A stretch of DNA of 16,745 bases, from the NCBI GenBank assembly GCA_934307335.1, contig CAKRCL010000037.1, forward strand, positions 1 to 16,745. The letters run 5' to 3'. The DNA is from an uncultured Dorea sp. GTDB lineage: Bacteria; Bacillota; Clostridia; Lachnospirales; Lachnospiraceae. Shown here in pieces: positions 5,981 through 13,910 of this stretch (position 1 is its first letter; the number at the start of each line of letters is the position of its first letter). The position numbers were made by a program, and so were the translations under genes. The notes beneath the pieces are model-generated. The model was not told where the DNA came from, did not search any database, and saw only the letters and a list, made by a program, of their open reading frames with translations.

Positions 5981-8902
5981 ATGAGTGTAAAAGACTTAAC
6001 GACATATGAAGTATTAAAGGACGAAGATTTACAGGGAATTAAAGCGAAAGGAAAGCTTTTAAGACATAAGAAGAGTGGGGCCAGGGTCCTGCTTGTTGAA
6101 AATGATGACGATAATAAAGTATTCAGTATTGCATTTCGGACACCGCCGTCAGACAGTACAGGAGTGCCGCATATTATGGAGCATTCAGTGCTTTGCGGAT
6201 CTAAGAATTTTCCGGCGAAGGATCCGTTTGTAGAGTTGGTGAAGGGTTCTCTCAATACATTTCTGAATGCTATGACTTATCCGGATAAGACAGTTTATCC
6301 GGTGGCGAGTTGCAATAATAAGGATTTTCAGAACTTGATGCATGTCTATATGGACGCAGTGTTATATCCGAATATTTATAATCATGATAAGACATTTCGT
6401 CAGGAAGGCTGGAGTTATAAGCTTGATACTCCGGACGGAGAGCTTTCTTATAATGGAGTTGTCTATAATGAGATGAAAGGAGCATTTTCTTCACCGGAAG
6501 GAGTGCTTGACAGAGTTGTGTTGAATACACTTTTCCCGGATAACTGTTATGCAAATGAATCCGGTGGAGATCCGGAAGTAATTCCAGAGCTTACGTATGA
6601 GCAGTTTTTGGATTTCCACAGAACCTATTATCATCCATCCAATAGTTATATTTATCTGTATGGGGATATGGATATGGAAGAGAAGCTTAGATGGCTGGAT
6701 GAAGAATACCTTTGTCATTATGACCGGAAAGAAGTGGATTCTGAGATCTGTTTGCAGAAACCGTTTGATGAGGTAAAAGAGAAGACTTTTGAATATTCCA
6801 TAGCAAGCGATGAATCTACAGAAGAGAATACGTATCTTTCTTACAATAAGGTTATTGGAACAACACTGGATCGTGAACTTTATCAGGCATTTGAGATACT
6901 GGATTATGCACTTTTGTCTGCACCGGGAGCACCTCTTAAGAAGGCACTTACGGATGCTGGCATTGGAAAAGATATTATGGGGTCTTATGATAATGGCGTA
7001 TATCAGCCGATTTTTTCTGTTGTTGCAAAAAATGCAGAGGAAAGCCAGAAAGATGCATTTGTGAAAGTGATTGAGGATGTTCTGAGAGATCAGGTTAAGA
7101 ATGGAATTAATCAGAAAGCACTTCAAGCAGGAATTAATTATAATGAGTTCCGTTACAGAGAGGCTGATTTTGGAAATTATCCAAAAGGCTTGATGTATGG
7201 ACTTCAGGTTATGGATAGCTGGCTTTACGATGAAAATCAGCCATTTATCCATATTGAGGCGTTGGAGACATTTGAATTTTTAAAGAGCAAAGTTGGAACT
7301 GGATATTATGAAGAACTGATCCAGAAGTATCTGCTTGACAATACACATGGAGCAATTGTAGTTGTTCGCCCGGAGCAAGGACGTACTGCACGTATGGATG
7401 CACAGCTTCAGGAGAAACTCCAAGAATACAAAGAGTCTTTAAGTAAAGAAGCGATTGAAAAGCTGGTAGCTGATACAAAGGCACTGGAAGAATATCAGTC
7501 AGAACCGGAAGCAATTGAAAATCTGGAGAAGATACCAGTATTAAAACGAGAAGATATTTCCAGAGAGATTGCACCGTTCTTCAACGAGGAGATGAATCTG
7601 GCGAATGTGCCGGTTGTTTATCACGAGGTTGAAACGAATGGAATCGGATACGTGACAGCGATGTTCGATCTTTCCTGTGTAAGTGCAGATGAGCTTGCAG
7701 ATGTTGGAATTTTGCAGTCAGTACTTGGAATTATTGATACGGAGAACTATGAATACAGTGAGCTATTCAATGAGATTAATGTCAATACCGGAGGAATCGG
7801 TACATCATTGGAACTGTATAATGATGTGACCCGTGTGAAAGAAAAAGAATTCAAAGCAACATTTGAGATCAAAGGAAAAGCATTATACTCACAACTTGAA
7901 AAGACATTTGCCATGATGGCAGAGATTCTTACTGCATCAAAACTGGATGATACAAAAAGAATCCGGGAGATTCTTGCCATGTTGAAATCAAGGCTGCTTA
8001 TGAAATTCCAGTCTTCCGGACATACGACCGCAGCACTTCGTGCGCTGTCCTATGCATCACCATCTGCCAAGTTCAAAGATATGACAAGCGGAATTGATTT
8101 CTACAAACGAGTTGCCTATATTGAGGAACATTTTGACGAGGAAAAAGAGGCATTATCTCAGAGATTGTACGCATTGGCAAAGAAAATCTTCCGTCCGGAC
8201 AACATGATGATCAGTTATACAGCGGCAAGAGAAGGACTTGAGGGAATGGAACCGATGGTTGCAGAACTTGCCGGAAAGCTCAATCATGAGAAAGTAAAAG
8301 AGACACCGTGCATTATTCAGTGTGAGAAGAAGAACGAAGGCTTTAAGACAGCATCAAAAGTACAGTATGTTGCACGTACCGGTAACTTCATAGACCGGGG
8401 AGTGGAGTATACAGGCGCACTGCAGATTTTAAAAGTCATCTTAAGTTATGATTATTTATGGCAGAATATCCGCGTAAAAGGTGGGGCTTATGGATGTATG
8501 AGCAGCTTTAACCGTATTGGAGAAGGATATTTTGTATCTTATCGTGATCCGAACCTGAAGCGTACGATTGACGTATATGAAGGGGTTGTAGATTATCTGA
8601 AGAATTTTACTGTCAGTGACCGCGATATGACAAAATACATCATTGGAACAATCAGTAATATTGATCAGCCAATGACACCGGCAACCAAAGGAGAGCGTTC
8701 TATGAATCTGTATTTAAATAAAGTAAGCGCTGATATGATCAGAAAAGAGCGTGCACAGATTCTTGATGCCACACAGGGAGATATCCGCGCATTGGCAGAT
8801 GTAGCAGAAGCTGTGCTGGCAGCAGAGCAGCTTTGTGTTATCGGTGGTGAAGAAAAGATAGAAGAAGATAAAGAATTGTTTGACGAAGTGACAAGCTTTT
8901 AA
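5981..8902 (+). CDS. M16C family zinc metallopeptidase (presequence protease / insulinase-like)
   Basis: This 973-aa protein is a full-length M16C peptidase, the family of mitochondrial/plastid PreP, yeast Cym1 and clostridial homologues. Such enzymes are single-chain two-half chambers that degrade unfolded peptides. Seen: the inverted zinc motif HIMEH at residues 64-68, with the third zinc ligand expected at E164 in NEMKGAFSS, and the ENTYLSYN and RGVEYTGAL/VKGGAYG segments typical of the second half. The GGAYG region (around residue 832) matches the Arg/Tyr substrate-binding end of the family. There is no signal peptide, so it is probably cytosolic and recycles peptides. The start at 5981 is preceded by an in-frame TGA at 5957, so no longer N-terminus is possible; the best RBS (AGGAG, 5961-5965) is rather far, 15 nt upstream. 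The gene is 25 bp upstream of era and likely co-transcribed. Confidence 0.93.
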   Translation: MSVKDLTTYEVLKDEDLQGIKAKGKLLRHKKSGARVLLVENDDDNKVFSIAFRTPPSDSTGVPHIMEHSVLCGSKNFPAKDPFVELVKGSLNTFLNAMTYPDKTVYPVASCNNKDFQNLMHVYMDAVLYPNIYNHDKTFRQEGWSYKLDTPDGELSYNGVVYNEMKGAFSSPEGVLDRVVLNTLFPDNCYANESGGDPEVIPELTYEQFLDFHRTYYHPSNSYIYLYGDMDMEEKLRWLDEEYLCHYDRKEVDSEICLQKPFDEVKEKTFEYSIASDESTEENTYLSYNKVIGTTLDRELYQAFEILDYALLSAPGAPLKKALTDAGIGKDIMGSYDNGVYQPIFSVVAKNAEESQKDAFVKVIEDVLRDQVKNGINQKALQAGINYNEFRYREADFGNYPKGLMYGLQVMDSWLYDENQPFIHIEALETFEFLKSKVGTGYYEELIQKYLLDNTHGAIVVVRPEQGRTARMDAQLQEKLQEYKESLSKEAIEKLVADTKALEEYQSEPEAIENLEKIPVLKREDISREIAPFFNEEMNLANVPVVYHEVETNGIGYVTAMFDLSCVSADELADVGILQSVLGIIDTENYEYSELFNEINVNTGGIGTSLELYNDVTRVKEKEFKATFEIKGKALYSQLEKTFAMMAEILTASKLDDTKRIREILAMLKSRLLMKFQSSGHTTAALRALSYASPSAKFKDMTSGIDFYKRVAYIEEHFDEEKEALSQRLYALAKKIFRPDNMMISYTAAREGLEGMEPMVAELAGKLNHEKVKETPCIIQCEKKNEGFKTASKVQYVARTGNFIDRGVEYTGALQILKVILSYDYLWQNIRVKGGAYGCMSSFNRIGEGYFVSYRDPNLKRTIDVYEGVVDYLKNFTVSDRDMTKYIIGTISNIDQPMTPATKGERSMNLYLNKVSADMIRKERAQILDATQGDIRALADVAEAVLAAEQLCVIGGEEKIEEDKELFDEVTSF

Positions 8903-8927
8903 CGGTACTTTTTCGAGAGGAGATTGT

Positions 8928-9824
8928 ATGAAGGATAATTTTAAGTCAGGTTTTGTAACATTGATCGGACGTCCGAATGTAGGAAAATCTACATTAATGA
9001 ATTATTTGATCGGACAGAAGATTGCAATTACATCTAATAAGCCACAGACAACACGTAACCGAATCCAGACCGTGTTGACAACAGAGGAAGGGCAGATTGT
9101 CTTTGTAGACACACCAGGAATTCATAAAGCAAAGAATAAGCTTGGAGAATATATGGTAAATGTGGCTGAAAAGACATTGAATGAGGTAGATGTGGTACTT
9201 TGGCTTGTAGAGCCGACAACATTTATCGGAGCTGGAGAGCAGCATATTGCAAAGCAGCTTCAGAGAGTAAAGACGCCGGTTATTCTTGTGATCAATAAGG
9301 TGGATTCTGTAAAAAGAGAAGAGATCCTTCCGGCGATTGCAGCATATAAGGATATTTATGATTTTGCAGATATTGTTCCGGTATCTGCAAGAAGCGGTGA
9401 TAATACGGATGAGCTGTTGCGCGTGATTATGAAATATTTGCCATATGGACCACAGTTTTATGATGAAGATACTGTGACAGACCAGCCGGAGCGCCAGATT
9501 GTGGCAGAGTTGATTCGAGAGAAAGCACTTCACAGTCTGCAGGATGAGATCCCGCATGGCATAGCAGTTGCGATTGACCGTATGAAAATGCAGAATAAAG
9601 TCATGCATATTGACGCAACTATTATTTGCGAACGAGATTCTCATAAAGGTATTATTATCGGAAAACAGGGAAGTATGCTGAAAAAAATTGGAAGCACTGC
9701 TCGTTATGAGATTGAAAGAATGCTGGATTGTAAGGTAAATTTAAAGCTTTGGGTGAAGGTTAAGAAAGACTGGAGAGACAGCGAATTCCTGATGAAAAAT
9801 TTTGGCTATCGGGAAGAGGAATAA
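8928..9824 (+). CDS. era: GTPase Era
   Basis: Era binds the 3' end of 16S rRNA and assists maturation of the small ribosomal subunit. The 298-aa length is typical. Seen: G1 GRPNVGKST starting at residue 14, G2/switch I KPQTTRNRIQ, G3 DTPG at 61-64, G4 NKVD at 123-126 and the SARSG segment as G5. In the C-terminal KH domain the RNA-binding loop GKQG lies at 245-248 inside IIIGKQGSMLKKIG. It starts after AGGAG (8918-8922) and has no promoter of its own in the 25-bp gap, so it is probably read from the peptidase promoter. It is followed by a YqzL-type small gene and recO, an arrangement common in Firmicutes. Confidence 0.97.
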   Translation: MKDNFKSGFVTLIGRPNVGKSTLMNYLIGQKIAITSNKPQTTRNRIQTVLTTEEGQIVFVDTPGIHKAKNKLGEYMVNVAEKTLNEVDVVLWLVEPTTFIGAGEQHIAKQLQRVKTPVILVINKVDSVKREEILPAIAAYKDIYDFADIVPVSARSGDNTDELLRVIMKYLPYGPQFYDEDTVTDQPERQIVAELIREKALHSLQDEIPHGIAVAIDRMKMQNKVMHIDATIICERDSHKGIIIGKQGSMLKKIGSTARYEIERMLDCKVNLKLWVKVKKDWRDSEFLMKNFGYREEE

Positions 9825-9901
9825 AAAAGCTGATATGTGGGGGAATCTAATCATAGGAAGAACATTTTATGTGGATAAAAAGCTTATGATGAGGTGACCC
9901 T

Positions 9902-10075
9902 ATGGAAAAAAAGTACTGGAAGCAGTTTATGAAGACAGGAAGGATTGCGGATTATCTATATTACCGGGGAATACAGATCTGCCGGAAAGTCATGGAAAGT
10001 TCGCAGGAGAAGACTTATGAATCAGATTACCGTGACGGGCATGGTACTTTCAGCCGCTCCGGTAGGAGACTATGA
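9902..10075 (+). CDS. YqzL-like small protein (57 aa) overlapping recO
   Basis: An ATG at 9902 behind GAGGTG (9891-9896) opens a 57-codon frame ending with TGA at 10073-10075. The N-terminal half (YWKQFMKTGRIADYLYYR) has the W-x-x-F-x-x-TG-x-I-x-x-YL pattern of YqzL, a very small conserved protein of unknown function commonly encoded between era and recO in Firmicutes. The recO start codon (10017) lies inside it in another frame, a 59-bp overlap, so the two are likely translationally coupled. The C-terminal residues (about 40-57) are coded by the overlap and look unconserved; the basic tail RSGRRL may simply reflect the recO frame. Function is unknown. Confidence 0.75.
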   Translation: MEKKYWKQFMKTGRIADYLYYRGIQICRKVMESSQEKTYESDYRDGHGTFSRSGRRL

Positions 10076-10757
10076 CAGACGGATTGTCCTTTTGACAAAA
10101 GAACGCGGGAAAATTGCAGCATTTGCAAGAGGAGCAAGACGAACAAATAGTGCACTTCTCGGAGTAACAAGCCCATTTTCATTTGGAGAATTTACAGTCT
10201 ATGAGGGGCGGACATCATATACTTTGATGTCGGCCTCTATTTCCAATTATTTTTCAGAACTTCGTACGGACGTGGAAGGTGCTTATTATGGGTTTTATTT
10301 CCTTGATTTTGCAGGATATTATGCAAGAGAGGCAAATGATGAGACGGAGCTTTTGAAGCTTTTATATCAGACATTCAGAGCACTGACAAATACACATATA
10401 CCGAATCGGCTGGTTCGTTGTATTTTTGAATTAAAGACCGTATGCATCAATGGAGAGGGACCACAGGTATTTGAATGTGTCAGTTGTGCCGGCCATGGAG
10501 ATTCTATGAAATTTAGTGTTCGAAAAGGTGGCCTGGTCTGTAAAAAGTGTGAAAGTCAGGCATCGGATGCTGTGAAGATTGCTACGTCTACTTTGTATAC
10601 ACTGCAATATATTGTCAGTTCAAAAGTAGAAAAGCTGTATACATTTACGGTAAAAGATGAAATATTGGTAGAATTAGAAGACATCATTCGTAATTATCTG
10701 GCCGTTTATGTAGGTCGTAATTTCAAATCATTAGAGATATTAGAGACAATTGTCTGA
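10017..10757 (+). CDS. recO: DNA repair protein RecO
   Basis: RecO anneals single strands and loads RecA on SSB-coated DNA together with RecR in the RecF pathway. Seen: the N-terminal OB-fold start QITVTGMVL, the DYDRRIVLLTKERGKIAAFARGARR segment typical of RecO, and a C-terminal zinc site C154-x2-C157 and C175-x2-C178 around a short loop. At 246 aa it has the usual length. I choose the ATG at 10017 because AGGAGA (10005-10010) stands 6 bp before it and the protein then begins like other RecO proteins. A longer in-frame start at 9945 would add 24 atypical residues encoded by the overlapping small gene. It is probably the last gene of the M16C-era-recO unit, since a new promoter follows. Confidence 0.94.
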   Translation: MNQITVTGMVLSAAPVGDYDRRIVLLTKERGKIAAFARGARRTNSALLGVTSPFSFGEFTVYEGRTSYTLMSASISNYFSELRTDVEGAYYGFYFLDFAGYYAREANDETELLKLLYQTFRALTNTHIPNRLVRCIFELKTVCINGEGPQVFECVSCAGHGDSMKFSVRKGGLVCKKCESQASDAVKIATSTLYTLQYIVSSKVEKLYTFTVKDEILVELEDIIRNYLAVYVGRNFKSLEILETIV

Positions 10758-10796
10758 AAAATTGTCAGACTTATAGAATTGTTTGTGAAATAAGAC

Positions 10797-10825
10797 TTGA
10801 AAATAGCTGAAATTAACTGTATAAT
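10797..10825 (+). promoter_or_regulatory. Promoter of glyS
   Basis: TTGAAA (10797-10802) and TATAAT (10820-10825) are separated by the optimal 17 bp, 34 bp before the start codon. The short leader leaves no room for a T-box riboswitch, which controls many aminoacyl-tRNA synthetase genes in Firmicutes. Confidence 0.75.
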
Positions 10826-10859
10826 TATTAACAATATCAGAGGATAAGGAGAAGGGAAT

Positions 10860-12260
10860 ATGGTAGAAAAAACAATGGAAAAAATCGTAGCCTTAGCAAA
10901 ATCCAGAGGATTTGTATATCCGGGATCTGAGATTTACGGTGGACTTGCCAATACATGGGATTATGGTAACCTGGGAGTCGAGCTTAAGAATAATGTAAAA
11001 AGAGCTTGGTGGCAGAAGTTCATCCAGGAATCTCCGTATAATGTCGGAGTGGATTGTGCAATCTTGATGAACCCTCAGACATGGGTAGCAAGTGGACATC
11101 TCGGAGGATTCAGTGATCCTCTTATGGATTGTAAAGAATGCCATGAGCGTTTTCGTGCAGATAAGCTGATTGAGGATTATGCACATGAGCATGGCATCGA
11201 TATTGGAGACAGTATTGATGGATGGAGTCATGAGCAGATGGAGAATTTCATTAAAGAGAACAATGTTCCATGTCCAACTTGTGGAAAACATGATTTTACA
11301 GAGATCCGTGAGTTCAATCTGATGTTCAAGACATTCCAGGGAGTAACAGAAGATGCGAAGAATACAGTATATTTGAGACCTGAGACTGCGCAGGGAATTT
11401 TTGTAAACTTTAAGAATGTACAGCGTACATCCAGAAAGAAGATTCCATTTGGAATTGGACAGATTGGTAAATCATTCAGAAATGAGATTACACCAGGTAA
11501 CTTTACATTCCGTACAAGAGAATTTGAACAGATGGAATTAGAGTTCTTCTGTGAGCCGGATACAGACCTTGAGTGGTTTGCATATTGGAAGAAGTTCTGT
11601 ATGGATTGGTTACACACATTAGGACTGAAAGAAGAAGAAGTTCGTTATCGTGATCATGATAAAGAAGAGCTTTCTTTCTACAGTAAAGCAACAACAGATA
11701 TCGAGTTCCTTTTCCCATTTGGATGGGGAGAGCTGTGGGGAATCGCAGACCGTACAGATTATGACCTGTCACAGCATATGGATATATCCAAACAGGATCT
11801 TACGTATTTTGACGATGAGAAGAAGATTAAATACACACCATATGTAGTTGAGCCGTCACTGGGAGCTGACCGTGTAGTTCTTGCATTCCTTTGTGCAGCA
11901 TATGATGAAGAAAATATCGGAACAGAGGATAAGCCGGATACAAGAACAGTTCTTCATTTCCACCCGGCACTTGCACCTGTAAAGATTGGTGTACTTCCAC
12001 TGTCTAAGAAACTCAACGAAGGTGCAGAAAAAGTATACGCACAGTTATCAAAGAAATATAACTGTGAATTCGATGATCGTGGAAATATCGGAAAACGTTA
12101 TCGTCGTCAGGATGAAATCGGTACACCATTCTGTGTAACATACGATTTTGATTCTGAAGAAGATGGAGCAGTAACAGTACGTGACCGTGATACCATGGAG
12201 CAGGAAAGAATTAAGATAGAAGATTTGGATGCATATTTCGACAAAAAATTTGCATGGTAG
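10860..12260 (+). CDS. glyS: Glycine--tRNA ligase, single-subunit (alpha2, eukaryote-like) type
   Basis: A class II aminoacyl-tRNA synthetase charging tRNA-Gly. At 466 aa it is the short homodimeric type, not the GlyQ/GlyS tetramer. Seen: the N-terminal segment [19 protein letters not shown]; a four-Cys zinc-like pair C91-x2-C94 and C138-x2-C141; motif 2 FRNEI at 206-210 followed by [15 protein letters not shown]; motif 3 GADRVVLAF from G335; and an anticodon-binding domain beginning [14 protein letters not shown]. The start is supported by AAGGAG at 10846-10851. It has its own promoter, and a large palindrome follows the stop codon. Some annotations call this gene glyQS. Confidence 0.97.
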   Translation: MVEKTMEKIVALAKSRGFVYPGSEIYGGLANTWDYGNLGVELKNNVKRAWWQKFIQESPYNVGVDCAILMNPQTWVASGHLGGFSDPLMDCKECHERFRADKLIEDYAHEHGIDIGDSIDGWSHEQMENFIKENNVPCPTCGKHDFTEIREFNLMFKTFQGVTEDAKNTVYLRPETAQGIFVNFKNVQRTSRKKIPFGIGQIGKSFRNEITPGNFTFRTREFEQMELEFFCEPDTDLEWFAYWKKFCMDWLHTLGLKEEEVRYRDHDKEELSFYSKATTDIEFLFPFGWGELWGIADRTDYDLSQHMDISKQDLTYFDDEKKIKYTPYVVEPSLGADRVVLAFLCAAYDEENIGTEDKPDTRTVLHFHPALAPVKIGVLPLSKKLNEGAEKVYAQLSKKYNCEFDDRGNIGKRYRRQDEIGTPFCVTYDFDSEEDGAVTVRDRDTMEQERIKIEDLDAYFDKKFAW

Positions 12261-12268
12261 AATTAAGA

Positions 12269-12307
12269 TGGGGACGTAGTAAACCTTTAAGGTTTACTAC
12301 GTCCCCA
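12269..12307. repeat. REP-like perfect palindrome downstream of glyS
   Basis: Bases 12269-12287 are the exact reverse complement of 12289-12307, leaving a single central T at 12288: 19-bp arms starting TGGGGACGTAGTAAACC. No T run follows on either strand, so it is not a classic intrinsic terminator, although it could block or stabilise transcript ends. The outer motif TGGGGACG resembles the conserved end of REP-type palindromes moved by RAYT (REP-associated tyrosine) transposases in various bacteria. No transposase is nearby. The class assignment is from memory and needs a genome-wide copy count. Confidence 0.7.
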
Positions 12308-12351
12308 AAATAATAATCTACAGCTATAAAAGTATATAGAGGTGATATGAT

Positions 12352-13749
12352 ATGGATTATAGAAATGTATGGAAAGTATATGACCAGTTACAACTGGAAA
12401 AGTTAGATAAGCTGAATGAAGTTTATAAGAATTGTCTGGATGAAGGAAAGACAGAGCGTGAGTGTATTGCGTTGGCAGTGAAGAAAGCAGAAGCTGCCGG
12501 ATATAGGAACTTAAAAGAGCTTCAAAAAGAAAATGCAAAGTTAAAAGCCGGAGATAAGGTATATGCAGTGTGTATGGATAAGAGCATTGCTTTATTTATT
12601 ATTGGTCAGGAGCCATTGGAGAATGGAATGAATATTTTAGGTGCTCATATTGATTCTCCACGTATTGATGTAAAACAGAATCCATTATATGAAAATGAAG
12701 AATTGGCTTATCTTGATACGCATTATTATGGCGGAATTAAAAAATATCAATGGGTGACTCTGCCACTTGCGATTCATGGTGTGATTGCGAAAAAAGATGG
12801 AACAATCGTACCGGTCAGCATCGGAGATGAGGAAGAAGATCCGGTATTTGTCATCACAGATCTGCTGGTACATCTGGCTTCCAAGCAATTAGAGAAAAAA
12901 GGTAGTGTGGTAGTAGAAGGTGAGAAACTGGATCTCTTGATAGGAAGCCGTCCATTGGAACAGGATCCATCTCTTGATAAAGAAGAAAAAGATGCTGTAA
13001 AAGCAAATGTTATGGAGCTTTTGAAAACGTATTATGAGATGGATGAAGAGGATTTCGCTTCAGCAGAGCTTGAGATTGTTCCGGCGGGAAAGGCAAGAGA
13101 TTGCGGACTTGACCGAAGTATGATACTTGCATATGGACAGGATGACCGCGTGTGTGCATTTACGTCATTATTTGCAATTTTGGATACTCCGGAGGTAACA
13201 CGTACCGGTTGCTGCATTCTAGTAGATAAAGAGGAAATAGGAAGTGTTGGCGCAACAGGTATGCAGTCCAGATTTTTTGAAAATGTAGTAGCTGAACTGA
13301 TTGCTATGACAGAGGGAGAATCCGAACTGAAAGTAAGACGTGCCCTTCAGAATTCTCGAATGTTATCTTCGGATGTAAGTGCGGCATATGATCCGATGTA
13401 TGCAGATGTGTTTGAGAAAAGAAGCTCTGCATTCTTTGGAAAAGGATTGGTATTTAATAAATTTACAGGAAGTCGTGGAAAAAGTGGTTCTAACGATGCA
13501 AATGCAGAATATCTTGCAAAGATTCGTAGTGTTATGGATGATGCAGATGTATCTTATCAGTTCGCTGAGCTTGGAAAAGTAGATGCCGGCGGCGGAGGAA
13601 CGATTGCCTATATTATGGCTAATTATGGAATGGAAGTTATTGATAGTGGTGTAGCGGTATTGTCCATGCATGCGCCTTGGGAAGTGACAAGTAAGGCAGA
13701 TGTCTATGAAGCTTACAGAGGATATGTTGCATTTTTGAAAAATATGTAG
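12352..13749 (+). CDS. M18 family aminopeptidase (aspartyl-aminopeptidase-like)
   Basis: This 465-aa protein is a cytosolic di-zinc M18 aminopeptidase, a family that removes N-terminal acidic or other residues from peptides as large dodecameric shells. Seen: H99 in GAHIDSPR, D264-D265 in GQDDR, E294-E295 in DKEEIGS and H440 in MHAPWE, which together give the expected metal ligands and catalytic acid. The segment HYYGGIKKYQWVTLPLAIHG is also characteristic. Length fits the clostridial members. AGAGGTGAT (12338-12346) is the RBS. No convincing promoter is seen in the 45 bp between the palindrome and the gene, so it may rely on read-through from glyS. Exact peptide preference cannot be read from sequence; apeA/apeB-type names would be guesses. 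Confidence 0.93.
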   Translation: MDYRNVWKVYDQLQLEKLDKLNEVYKNCLDEGKTERECIALAVKKAEAAGYRNLKELQKENAKLKAGDKVYAVCMDKSIALFIIGQEPLENGMNILGAHIDSPRIDVKQNPLYENEELAYLDTHYYGGIKKYQWVTLPLAIHGVIAKKDGTIVPVSIGDEEEDPVFVITDLLVHLASKQLEKKGSVVVEGEKLDLLIGSRPLEQDPSLDKEEKDAVKANVMELLKTYYEMDEEDFASAELEIVPAGKARDCGLDRSMILAYGQDDRVCAFTSLFAILDTPEVTRTGCCILVDKEEIGSVGATGMQSRFFENVVAELIAMTEGESELKVRRALQNSRMLSSDVSAAYDPMYADVFEKRSSAFFGKGLVFNKFTGSRGKSGSNDANAEYLAKIRSVMDDADVSYQFAELGKVDAGGGGTIAYIMANYGMEVIDSGVAVLSMHAPWEVTSKADVYEAYRGYVAFLKNM

Positions 13750-13838
13750 ATAATAAATGGAAAGTGTGCGCTTTTTGTGAAAATATCATGAAAAATGCAA
13801 TTATTATTGCTAAAAAACGGCAAAAACAGCTTATCTTA

Positions 13839-13868
13839 TTGACAAAAATGTAACAAAGAAATTATAAT
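13839..13868 (+). promoter_or_regulatory. Promoter P1 of ppdK
   Basis: Consensus TTGACA (13839-13844) and TATAAT (13863-13868) with an 18-bp spacer, 42 bp before the start codon. Both hexamers are perfect, so this should be a strong vegetative promoter. Confidence 0.8.
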
Positions 13869-13885
13869 GTAATTGCGACTTACAA

Positions 13886-13891
13886 TATAAT
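13886..13891 (+). promoter_or_regulatory. Second -10 element (candidate P2 of ppdK)
   Basis: A second perfect TATAAT lies 23 bp downstream of the P1 -10 but has no recognisable -35 at 16-18 bp. It is only 19 bp before the start codon, so a transcript from it would have a very short leader that barely includes the RBS (AGGAGGT, 13897-13903). It could be a chance match in AT-rich DNA. Confidence 0.3.
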
Positions 13892-13910
13892 ACATTAGGA
13901 GGTCATAATT

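Noticed and set aside
6491..7252. Long minus-strand ORF (253 codons) opposite the M16C peptidase gene
   Set aside because: Composition rich in Ile, Cys, His and Phe is typical of an antisense shadow of an A/G-rich coding strand; no family resemblance, and the sense gene has clear catalytic motifs.
8994..9644. Minus-strand ORF (216 codons) opposite era
   Set aside because: Same antisense-shadow composition; Era on the + strand is unambiguous.
9945..10016. Longer recO start with a 24-residue N-terminal extension
   Set aside because: The extension (MRIIYITGEYRSAG...) has no RBS, is unlike RecO N-termini, and is out-of-frame reading of the YqzL-like gene. The ATG at 10017 has AGGAGA at proper distance.
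10745..10770. Hairpins around the recO stop codon as a terminator
   Set aside because: Two mutually exclusive 6-bp stems (10745-10750 with 10761-10766, or 10752-10757 with 10765-10770) are weak and are not followed by a T run.
10758..10859. T-box leader upstream of glyS
   Set aside because: The mapped promoter leaves only about 30 nt of leader, and no T-box sequence or specifier stem-loop is present.
12269..12307. The palindrome as an ordinary intrinsic terminator of glyS
   Set aside because: The stem is followed by AAATAATAAT on the + strand and ATCTTAATT on the minus strand, without the needed T tract; a role in transcript ends cannot be excluded but is not the default reading.
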